The notes beneath the pieces are model-generated. The model saw only the letters and a program-made list of their open reading frames with translations. It made no database searches and was not told the DNA's origin. Source: Pedobacter sp. V48 (GTDB taxonomy: Bacteria; Bacteroidota; Bacteroidia; Sphingobacteriales; Sphingobacteriaceae). Taken from it: a DNA stretch of 32,739 nt. Shown piece by piece: positions 25,559-32,739 of this stretch. The stretch spans positions 187,884 to 220,622 of the forward strand of contig NZ_AWRU01000032.1 of NCBI RefSeq assembly GCF_000523515.1, given 5' to 3'. A program made the position numbers and the translations under genes. Position 1 is the first letter of the stretch; each line of letters starts with the position of its first letter.

Positions 25559-27061
25559 ATGAAATTATCAGAATTAACGAAGGTTGAATTTTGGATAGCT
25601 ACGAGCCTTTATGGATTTGCCATCCTCTTACTAGTTTCAAATTCAGGAGACAGCACCCCAAGTCACCTTGAATATCTAGCCAAGGGTGCCAACATGCAAT
25701 ATTCTTATGTTTCGAATTATCTTATCCCCGAACTGTTTCGTTTTTCTATACTGTATTTTAGTTTTCTCCTATTGAATTTCTGCATTATACCTGCTCTTTT
25801 TAAACCAAATAGCAGAGCCTTGTCGTTGGTCATTTTAATCGGCTTGTTTCTGGGAATCGGATTAATTACCAGTATCACCTATACATATAGTAAGGTTTAT
25901 ATCTTCCCCGATTTTAATAGCACTCAGGATGCCTACAACCACTTCTTTTTTAAAGGGTTTACATATTCTGCATGGCTGATTTTAGTCATCACCATCTATG
26001 TGGCCCTTAAAAAACTGATTATTAACATCAAGGAAAATGAGCATGCAGGCAATGACCCATATAACCGCACTAAGTTAGAAGCCGTATTTGGAGCCGCCTT
26101 CTGGTTTGTGGGCCTGCTTTTACTAATAGCCACATCATCGCCATTCGAGGTTATAGTATGCTGGACGCTTGTGATTTGTTCAACAATAGCTTTGGTTATC
26201 TTTTCTTTATATTATCTTATCCCTCAGGTCAAAGAATCTGGAAAGCGCTTTTGGAATTATTTCTGGAAAATATTTTTCATTACCATTGCATCTTGTCTCC
26301 CACTTGCGCTGATTGCATTAATGTTTAGCAATCATGGCGAAATGGCTGGTGTTGTAATAGCCTTCCATATACCTACCCAACTCATTATAAGTGCACCATT
26401 ATCCTGGTATATTTATAAAAAAAGGAACGATTCCAATATAGAGCTTAACAGTTTAAAAACTGAACTTGGAAAATCCGATGCAAGTTTAAGTTTCCTACGG
26501 TCTCAAATTAATCCGCACTTTTTATTTAATGCACTGAACACACTATACGGAACTGCTTTGCAAGAAAAAGCAGACCGTACTGGCGAGGGGATTCAGAAAT
26601 TGGGTGATATGATGCGATTTATGCTTCAGGAGAACCTTCAGGATAAAATTTCCCTGACCAGAGATGTGGATTACCTTAATAATTATATTGCTTTACAAAA
26701 GTTAAGGACTTCACGCTCAGCTTCAATTTCAATAGAAACACAAATTGAAGAGCAGCTAAACAATCAACAGATCGCTCCAATGCTACTCATTCCCTTTGTA
26801 GAAAATGCTTTTAAACATGGGGTTAGTTTACAGCATCCATCGCATATAAAAATCACACTACAGACCAAAGAGAACACCTTGTATTTTGATGTGAATAACA
26901 GCATCCACATTAAACCTGATAATGACCCCGAGAAACTTAAAAGTGGCATTGGCTTACAAAACGTAAAACAAAGACTTGCATTGCTATATCCCCGGAAGCA
27001 TGAATTAATTATCAGGGAAAGTGCCAATGAGTTCTTTATTCATTTAACACTACAATTATAA
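25559..27061 (+). CDS. LytS-type sensor histidine kinase
   Basis: 500 residues. About eight membrane helices cover residues 12-285, followed by a short coiled coil and a His_kinase domain: SQINPHFLFNALNTLYG with the predicted phosphorylated His320, and an ATP-binding domain with PFVENAFKHG (Asn416) and SGIGLQNVKQRLALLYP. This is the LytS/AlgZ class. No periplasmic sensor domain is seen; sensing is probably through the membrane part. The LytTR regulator follows after 85 nt; that gap holds a long-range TAGAAGC/GCTTCTA pairing (27069-27119) around an AAGATATCTT palindrome. Confidence 0.94.
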   Translation: MKLSELTKVEFWIATSLYGFAILLLVSNSGDSTPSHLEYLAKGANMQYSYVSNYLIPELFRFSILYFSFLLLNFCIIPALFKPNSRALSLVILIGLFLGIGLITSITYTYSKVYIFPDFNSTQDAYNHFFFKGFTYSAWLILVITIYVALKKLIINIKENEHAGNDPYNRTKLEAVFGAAFWFVGLLLLIATSSPFEVIVCWTLVICSTIALVIFSLYYLIPQVKESGKRFWNYFWKIFFITIASCLPLALIALMFSNHGEMAGVVIAFHIPTQLIISAPLSWYIYKKRNDSNIELNSLKTELGKSDASLSFLRSQINPHFLFNALNTLYGTALQEKADRTGEGIQKLGDMMRFMLQENLQDKISLTRDVDYLNNYIALQKLRTSRSASISIETQIEEQLNNQQIAPMLLIPFVENAFKHGVSLQHPSHIKITLQTKENTLYFDVNNSIHIKPDNDPEKLKSGIGLQNVKQRLALLYPRKHELIIRESANEFFIHLTLQL

Positions 27062-27146
27062 TAATTACTAGAAGCAAACTTATTCAAGATATCTTATATT
27101 GTGCCAACAAACGCTTCTACTACTAGATAACAAACGATATTAAAAA

Positions 27147-27833
27147 ATGCTGGCAATAGCAATTGATGACGAACCGATAGCACTTGATATAATTGAGTCG
27201 CACGCGTCTAAAGTTCCGTTTATTGAGCTCAAAGCTACATTTGTAAATGCTTTTGAGGCTATTTCTTATCTACAAAACAATAAAATCGATTTAATTTTCC
27301 TTGACATAAAGATGCCCGATATTAGTGGCATTGATTTTTTAAATAGCCTAACGAACCCTCCGATGGTTATTTTTACAACCGCATATTCTGAGCATGCAGT
27401 TAAGGGTTTTGAACTAGATGCTATTGATTATTTATTAAAACCATTTTCACTTGCCCGTTTTTTAAAAGGTTGTAACAAAGCGCAGGAGTTCTATAACCTT
27501 AGAAATAAGACAGAAAATGAGGAACAACCTGCTGCCATTTTTATTAAAGATGGTTACGAACAAATAAAAGTACAAATTGAAGATATACTATATATAGAGG
27601 CTTCGGGTAACTACACCCTTATACACCTAGTAAACAGTCCACTTCTTAGTACCAGAATCCCAATAAGTGAAATGCTCTTATTGCTTCCGGCAAAATCATT
27701 CATTAGAACACACCGCGCTTTTATAGTATCAAAGGACAAAATCACTAAGTTTGATCGTACTCAAATCTGGATTGGTGAGCAAATTATCCCAATCGGGGTA
27801 ACTTATAATCAATGTTTAAGGGAATTACATTAA
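27147..27833 (+). CDS. LytTR-family response regulator
   Basis: 228 residues. Receiver domain (1-115) with Asp8/Asp9, predicted phosphorylation site Asp53 (IFLDIKMPD), Thr78 and Lys98 (LLKPF). The LytTR DNA-binding domain (about 130-228) has YIEASGNYTLIHL, FIRTHRAFIVSKDKI and IPIGVTYNQCL. It is the partner of the LytS-type kinase and a likely binder of the 25451-25480 repeat. A hairpin and T-rich tract follow the stop. Confidence 0.95.
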   Translation: MLAIAIDDEPIALDIIESHASKVPFIELKATFVNAFEAISYLQNNKIDLIFLDIKMPDISGIDFLNSLTNPPMVIFTTAYSEHAVKGFELDAIDYLLKPFSLARFLKGCNKAQEFYNLRNKTENEEQPAAIFIKDGYEQIKVQIEDILYIEASGNYTLIHLVNSPLLSTRIPISEMLLLLPAKSFIRTHRAFIVSKDKITKFDRTQIWIGEQIIPIGVTYNQCLRELH

Positions 27834-27845
27834 ATTTATCTTCCA

Positions 27846-27894
27846 ATAGTTAGTCAACTTGTCTTAACAAGTACTATCATTGTATTTATTTTTT
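27846..27894 (+). terminator. Probable terminator after the LytTR regulator
   Basis: ACTTGT (27857-27862) pairs with ACAAGT (27867-27872) around CTTA, and ATAGT/ACTAT (27846-27850, 27873-27877) can extend it around a bulge. A T-rich tract ending in six T residues (27889-27894) follows. The distance from stem to T run is rather long. Confidence 0.5.
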
Positions 27895-27923
27895 AAGAGC
27901 TTCAATATTTATTAACTTAATAT

Positions 27924-30900
27924 ATGTTTAAATTATCTTTTAAACAACAAGTGTTAACAGGATTTGCTGTATCCTTGTTATTTGTTTTGGTATCAGCAAT
28001 TACATCCTATCTCAGTATTGATAAGCTAAATCAAGATACAAAATGGCAAAGCCACACTTACGATGTCATCAATCTGGTAAAAGACATCGAATTCCAGGTC
28101 TTAAACTCAGAAACCAGCATTAGGGGATTTGTTTTGTCCGGCGACAAACAATACCTTAAGCCTTACAATGCCAATGCCTCAAAGATCCTTCCTACAATAG
28201 CAGAATTAAAGAGGTTAACAAATGACAACGCTGAGCAACAGATCAGAATTGATTCTCTAAACCAGTATGCACACGCTAAAACCGAAGAGATGAAAGGGGT
28301 TCTTAGCGCGTATGAATCAAATGGAAAAGAAGCCGCTGCTTCACGTGTAATGGCGGGGCTAGGCCAGCTTTATAAAACTCAAATCTTAAAAACAGGCAAC
28401 AAAATAATTGAAACCGAGCTTAAACTCCTCGCCAAAAGAAAAGCCGCAATTGTAAATAGTAGCAAGCAAAGTGAAGGAGTGGTTATGATAAGTGCGATAA
28501 TCATTTTTTGTTTAATCTTGTTCTTATTCTCATATATCAGAAGAACGTTTGACCAGCAAAAACTAACAGAAAATCAAATTAGAGATTCCAATATTGAGCT
28601 GGAACGGATTTCGGCCGAAAACGAACAAAAAAACTGGTTGCTATCTGGCGCAACAGCTGTAAACGAGGCTATGCGTGGAGAACAGGGGGCCGATGAGCTG
28701 TGCACAAAAATAATAACTTCTATATGTAATTACATAAATGCACCGGTAGGTTCTATATTTCTGGTTAATCGTTCTAAAAAAACGATCAAATTTATTGGTG
28801 GCTATGCATTTGAAAACGCAAAAGGAAGTCTAAAAGAATATCAGTTTGGTGAAGGATTGGTTGGGCAGACAGCTCTTGAGCAGCAGTCCAAGTTGCTTAA
28901 CAAAATTCCTTCAGATTATATAAAGATTCAATCGGGATTAGGCAGCACCCTTCCTAGCCATATATTTCTGCTTCCAATACTATTTGAAAATGAAACACTC
29001 GCTGTAATAGAGTTAGGTTTAAATAAAGGGCCGGACTCATCTACGTTATTATTCTTAAATACAATTGCCGAAAGCATTGGTGTAGGAATAAACAGTGCAG
29101 TAGCACGCGTAAAATTAAGGGCCCTGTTTGAACAAACTCAGCAACAGGCCGAAGAACTGGAAAGTCAGCAAGAAGAACTTCGCACAACAAACGAAGAACT
29201 GGTATTTAAATCAGAACAATTACAGGCATCAGAAGAAGAACTTAGGGTACAGCAAGAGGAACTTCGCCAAACCAATGCCGAACTGGAAGAAAAAGCCCAG
29301 CTACTTGAGGAACGTAATATCCTGGTAAATCAGGCTCGAGAGGCAATGAGTTTAAAAGCAGAAGAACTGGAAGTCTCAAGTAAGTACAAATCCGAGTTTT
29401 TAGCCAACATGAGTCATGAGTTAAGAACTCCTTTGAATAGCATATTGATTCTGGCAAGAATATTAAAAGAGAACAGACCCGAAAATTTAAACGAAGACCA
29501 AATTAAATATGCGGGTGTTATACACAACGCAGGCTCCGATTTGTTAACGCTTATTAACGACATTCTTGATCTTTCAAAAATTGAGTCGGGCAAAATAGAT
29601 CTGACAATAGAACACATCCAGCCTAGAGCCATTCAACAAGACATGGATGCATTGTTTAGTGAATTGGCCAGAAGTAAGAAAATTAATTTCAAAACTACGC
29701 TTGAACAGAACTTACCCGAATCCATACTCACTGACCAGGCAAGGCTTGAACAAATTGTAAAGAACCTCCTTTCTAATGCCTTTAAGTTCACACCAGAACA
29801 CGGAGAGATATCCGTAAATATAAGCAATGCTTCAAAAGAGACCAGGTTCTATTCTGAGCAGTTAAGAAGCTCCAATAAAAATGTAATAGCCATAGTTGTA
29901 AAGGATTCTGGAATTGGAATACCGGCAGATAAACAGAAGCTCATATTTGAAGCATTTCAACAGGCAGACGGATCTACTAGTAGAAAATATGGCGGCACCG
30001 GCCTGGGTTTATCTATTAGTAAGGAACTTGCATATATACTTGGTGGCGAAATTCAGGTAATAAGCGAACCTGGCTTAGGAAGTACATTTACTCTTTTTAT
30101 ACCTGAGGAAAATACTGCAAATAGCCCAAAAGAAATAATTGACCAAATAACAGAAGAGGCTAAAATTGTCCCTTTAATTCCTGAACCGGTATTACTTCCG
30201 GTTAAGAATGGTACGGTTCAAACATTACTAATAGTAGAAGATGATGTTGTATTTGCAGATGTACTAAATGATTATGCCATAGAAAAAGGATTTAAACCTC
30301 TTCTTGCACATAGTGGAGATGTTGGATTGGAAATGGCAATATCTGAGCTTCCTGATGCAATTGTTCTGGATATTATGTTGCCCGTTATGGACGGATGGAC
30401 AATACTTAAAAAGCTAAAAGAAAATCCAAAAACAAAACACATTCCTGTACACATGATGTCGGCAGGTAATGAAAAGGAAAGTAAGGCAAAAAAAGAAGGT
30501 GCCATAGGCTTCCTCAAAAAGCCTATTGAAAAGGATAGGCTTGATGAGGCATTTGAACTATTGAGCTCTGCTTATATAAAGTATAATTTTAATACCGTTT
30601 TAGTAATTGAGGACCAAGAACTTCATAGTAAAGTTTTAACCCAGCAACTTACCGATAAAGGTGTTGATGTAAAGCAAGCGTTTACTGGTAAAGAGGCATT
30701 AGAATTTCTTGAAAAACATACATTTGATTGTATTATCCTTGACCTAAAACTCCCTGATATTTCCGGATTTGATCTACTAGATATGATTAAATCGAAGCCG
30801 GGCCTTGTTCATGTACCTGTAATTATTAACACAGCGATGGAATTAAGCGATGAAAAAATGGCTCATATTATGAGATATACTGAAGCCATGGTTCTGAAAT

Positions 30901-31397
30901 CAAACAAATCAAATGACAGATTAATTGATGAAGTAAGTCTTTTCATGAACAAGCTGAAACAAAGCGACAGATCCATTATTCAAACACCAAATAAAAGTAA
31001 GGGCGTATCCACTATTGAAAAAGCACTAAAAGACAAAACCATTCTAATTACCGATGATGATATGCGTAATATTTTTGCCCTCTCAAGCGCCTTGCAACTC
31101 TACGATATGAATATTATAATTGCAAACAATGGAAGAGAGGCGCTTGAACGATTGGCCGAAAATGAGGAGATTGATTTGGTTCTAATGGATATTATGATGC
31201 CTGAAATGGATGGATACGAAGCGATGAAAGCAATTAGAAGTGAGAAACGCTTTTCAAAACTTCCAATCATTGCTTTAACTGCAAAAGCCATGAAAAACGA
31301 TAGGGAGAAATGTATAGAGGCAGGCGCTAATGATTATATATCTAAACCGGTAGACATGGACAAACTGTTATCAATGCTGAGAGTTTGGTTAAGTTAA
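27924..31397 (+). CDS. CHASE3-GAF hybrid histidine kinase with three receiver domains
   Basis: 1157 residues. N-terminal membrane helix (about 10-30), CHASE3-like periplasmic helical domain (35-180, with LNSETSIRGFVLSGDKQYL), second membrane helix (186-204), GAF domain (about 245-395), long Glu/Gln coiled coil (400-485), HisKA with His498 (NMSHELRTPLNS), and HATPase with NLLSNAFKFTP (614-624), DSGIGIP and GGTGLGLSIS. Three receivers follow, with predicted phospho-Asp816, Asp940 and Asp1089. The middle receiver has Lys-Ser instead of Lys-Pro after the conserved Lys992. There is no HPt domain. It reads one base into the CheR gene, so the two are co-translated. Confidence 0.95.
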   Translation: MFKLSFKQQVLTGFAVSLLFVLVSAITSYLSIDKLNQDTKWQSHTYDVINLVKDIEFQVLNSETSIRGFVLSGDKQYLKPYNANASKILPTIAELKRLTNDNAEQQIRIDSLNQYAHAKTEEMKGVLSAYESNGKEAAASRVMAGLGQLYKTQILKTGNKIIETELKLLAKRKAAIVNSSKQSEGVVMISAIIIFCLILFLFSYIRRTFDQQKLTENQIRDSNIELERISAENEQKNWLLSGATAVNEAMRGEQGADELCTKIITSICNYINAPVGSIFLVNRSKKTIKFIGGYAFENAKGSLKEYQFGEGLVGQTALEQQSKLLNKIPSDYIKIQSGLGSTLPSHIFLLPILFENETLAVIELGLNKGPDSSTLLFLNTIAESIGVGINSAVARVKLRALFEQTQQQAEELESQQEELRTTNEELVFKSEQLQASEEELRVQQEELRQTNAELEEKAQLLEERNILVNQAREAMSLKAEELEVSSKYKSEFLANMSHELRTPLNSILILARILKENRPENLNEDQIKYAGVIHNAGSDLLTLINDILDLSKIESGKIDLTIEHIQPRAIQQDMDALFSELARSKKINFKTTLEQNLPESILTDQARLEQIVKNLLSNAFKFTPEHGEISVNISNASKETRFYSEQLRSSNKNVIAIVVKDSGIGIPADKQKLIFEAFQQADGSTSRKYGGTGLGLSISKELAYILGGEIQVISEPGLGSTFTLFIPEENTANSPKEIIDQITEEAKIVPLIPEPVLLPVKNGTVQTLLIVEDDVVFADVLNDYAIEKGFKPLLAHSGDVGLEMAISELPDAIVLDIMLPVMDGWTILKKLKENPKTKHIPVHMMSAGNEKESKAKKEGAIGFLKKPIEKDRLDEAFELLSSAYIKYNFNTVLVIEDQELHSKVLTQQLTDKGVDVKQAFTGKEALEFLEKHTFDCIILDLKLPDISGFDLLDMIKSKPGLVHVPVIINTAMELSDEKMAHIMRYTEAMVLKSNKSNDRLIDEVSLFMNKLKQSDRSIIQTPNKSKGVSTIEKALKDKTILITDDDMRNIFALSSALQLYDMNIIIANNGREALERLAENEEIDLVLMDIMMPEMDGYEAMKAIRSEKRFSKLPIIALTAKAMKNDREKCIEAGANDYISKPVDMDKLLSMLRVWLS

Positions 31398-31398
31398 T

Positions 31399-32223
31399 AT
31401 GGATCAATCATCAGACACAATAACATACGAACAACTAACGGATCTGGTAGATTTTATCAGAAATGTGCATGGTTTTGACTTTGGAGATTATTCTGCTGCT
31501 TCTCTAAAAAGAAGGGTTACCAGAATTATGCAGCTTCAAAAGCTATCGCTATTTGACTTACGCATATTATTAACAAATGACCCTGATTACTTTGAAAATT
31601 TTTTAATTGAGGTTACAGTAAACGTAACTGAAATGTTTAGGGACCCTTTATTTTACAAATCTGTAGCCACGAATGTAATCCCTTATTTAAGATCATATCA
31701 AAGAATCAAAGTTTGGAATGCTGGATGCTCTACTGGAGAAGAGCTTTATTCTTACGCCATACTCTTTTCAGAAGAAAACTTGTACGAACGATGTTTTTTT
31801 TATGGAACAGATATCAATGTAGATGTTTTGGAATATGCCCGGAATGGAATCTATGATTTACAAAAAATGAAACAATATTCTGAAAACTTCCATAAAACCG
31901 GCACAATACATACGTTGTCTGATTATTATACGGCAAAATATGATGCTGCAAAGATTAATCATTCTTTAAAGAAAAATGTATTGTTCTCAGTTCATAATTT
32001 AGCTTCGGATGGGGTATTCAATGAGTTTCAAGTCATATCCTGCAGGAATGTACTTATCTACTTCAATACTGAATTGCAAAAAAGAGTAATTGAATTATTT
32101 TACAATAGTTTAGCTAATTTTGGGTTCTTATGTTTAGGATCAAAGGAAACACTAAGAAGTACCGAAATAGGTAGATTTAAAATCATAGACAAGAAAAACA
32201 ACATTTACCAGAAAATAGGTTAA
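31399..32223 (+). CDS. CheR-type protein-glutamate methyltransferase
   Basis: 274 residues. Helical N-terminal domain (about 10-70, with GDYSAASLKRRVTRIM), then TEMFRDP (77-83), the SAM-binding WNAGCSTGEELYSYA (106-120), TDIN (137-140) and the CheR signature SCRNVLIYFN (214-223). Such enzymes methylate glutamates on chemoreceptors with SAM. No chemoreceptor or CheB is seen in the window, so the target is unknown; the helical kinase coiled coil next door is a conceivable substrate. It starts one base after the hybrid kinase stop. Confidence 0.93.
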   Translation: MDQSSDTITYEQLTDLVDFIRNVHGFDFGDYSAASLKRRVTRIMQLQKLSLFDLRILLTNDPDYFENFLIEVTVNVTEMFRDPLFYKSVATNVIPYLRSYQRIKVWNAGCSTGEELYSYAILFSEENLYERCFFYGTDINVDVLEYARNGIYDLQKMKQYSENFHKTGTIHTLSDYYTAKYDAAKINHSLKKNVLFSVHNLASDGVFNEFQVISCRNVLIYFNTELQKRVIELFYNSLANFGFLCLGSKETLRSTEIGRFKIIDKKNNIYQKIG

Positions 32224-32248
32224 CATTAACACTCAGATAAGATAAAAC

Positions 32249-32739
32249 ATGGAGAAGATTAATATATTGATTGTTGATGACAGACCTGAAAATATAATAG
32301 CGCTTGAGGCACTATTACAGAGAAATGATATTAATATAATCAGTACCACAAATCCAAATGAAGCACTTAGAATTTCCTGGGAAATGGATATTGCAATTGC
32401 TTTAGTTGATGTTCAAATGCCAGAAATGGATGGGTTTGAACTTGTTGAAATACTAAAAAGTAATCCTCGAACTAAAGACATATTAATCATATTTGTAACA
32501 GCAATTTCTAAAGAAACAAAATATGCAGTTAAAGGGTTAAACTCCGGTGCTGTCGACTATCTTTATAAACCATTAGACCCATTCATTACTTCCGCAAAGG
32601 TTGATTCGTTCATACAGTTCATAAGAAATCAACGTGAAATAAAGACAAAAAATAAAGAGTTGGAAGCTTATCAAAAGGAACTGATAAAAGCTAAAGAAGA
32701 AGCTGAACAGGGTAAAAGAATAAAAGAAAATTTTCTTGC
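32249..32739 (+). CDS. Response regulator with coiled coil, probably a hybrid histidine kinase (cut by window edge)
   Basis: 163 codons to the right edge without a stop. A receiver domain starts MEKINILIVDDRPENIIALE, with Asp10/Asp11, predicted phospho-Asp54 (LVDVQMPEMDG), Thr84 and Lys107 (LYKPLDP). A charged coiled coil (about 128-160) ends in KRIKENFL, which in this layout usually leads into a HisKA H-box (NMSHE). It lies 25 nt after the CheR gene in the same direction and is likely in the same operon as the hybrid kinase. Confidence 0.9.
   Translation, partial: MEKINILIVDDRPENIIALEALLQRNDINIISTTNPNEALRISWEMDIAIALVDVQMPEMDGFELVEILKSNPRTKDILIIFVTAISKETKYAVKGLNSGAVDYLYKPLDPFITSAKVDSFIQFIRNQREIKTKNKELEAYQKELIKAKEEAEQGKRIKENFL

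Noticed and set aside
1..32739. Mobile elements, CRISPR arrays, tRNA or rRNA genes
   Set aside because: No transposase, integrase, regularly spaced repeats or tRNA-like cloverleaf was seen on either strand while reading; this is by eye, not by a search tool.

Overview
The window looks like chromosome from a Bacteroidota bacterium, most likely a Sphingobacteriaceae member (Pedobacter- or Mucilaginibacter-like). The grounds are AT-rich DNA, promoters of the Bacteroidota form (TTG/TTTG, about 19-20 bp, TAnnTTTG), an almost general lack of Shine-Dalgarno sequences, zinc-free forms of L36, S14 and S4, and lineage-typical neighbours (DUF2027 protein, DUF1634 plus TSUP transporter, CHASE3 hybrid kinase). 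The genus is an inference.

Positions 1-15274 (all minus strand) hold the fused S10-spc-alpha ribosomal operon, read right to left: rplC-rplD-rplW-rplB-rpsS-rplV-rpsC-rplP-rpmC-rpsQ-rplN-rplX-rplE-rpsN-rpsH-rplF-rplR-rpsE-rpmD-rplO-secY-map-infA-rpmJ-rpsM-rpsK-rpsD-rpoA-rplQ. A strong terminator follows rplQ, then the start of a probable SAM-dependent methyltransferase cut by the left edge. There is no adk between secY and map. Most junctions are tight, but four wider spacers (rplP/rpmC, rpsN/rpsH, rpmD/rplO, rpsD/rpoA) contain clear RNA hairpins.

Positions 15411-17482 separate rplC from the str operon: a DUF1634 protein and a TSUP permease (minus, overlapping by 4 nt) and a plus-strand membrane-anchored coiled-coil protein, closed by a two-way terminator. 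Positions 17503-20988 hold rpsL-rpsG-fusA-rpsJ (minus) with its own promoter and no tuf. The rpsL and rplC promoters both lead straight into a similar small hairpin predicted to start at about +1.

Positions 21051-25411 hold accessory genes: a VF530-family small protein, a DUF2027 protein without the usual Smr domain, a secreted M1-type metallopeptidase, an exported carboxypeptidase-regulatory-like protein and an ArsC/Spx-like thioredoxin-fold protein.

Positions 25451-32739 (plus strand) are signalling: a LytS-type kinase with its LytTR regulator, preceded by a 9-12-9 direct repeat that fits a LytTR operator; then a 1157-residue CHASE3-GAF-kinase with three receiver domains, a CheR-type methyltransferase 1 nt downstream, and a receiver/coiled-coil protein cut by the right edge. 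No mobile elements, CRISPR arrays, tRNA or rRNA genes were seen. Most of the window is housekeeping; the less ordinary signals are regulatory: shared leader hairpins, a minority of genes with strong Shine-Dalgarno sequences, predicted leaderless starts and the LytTR-type repeat.
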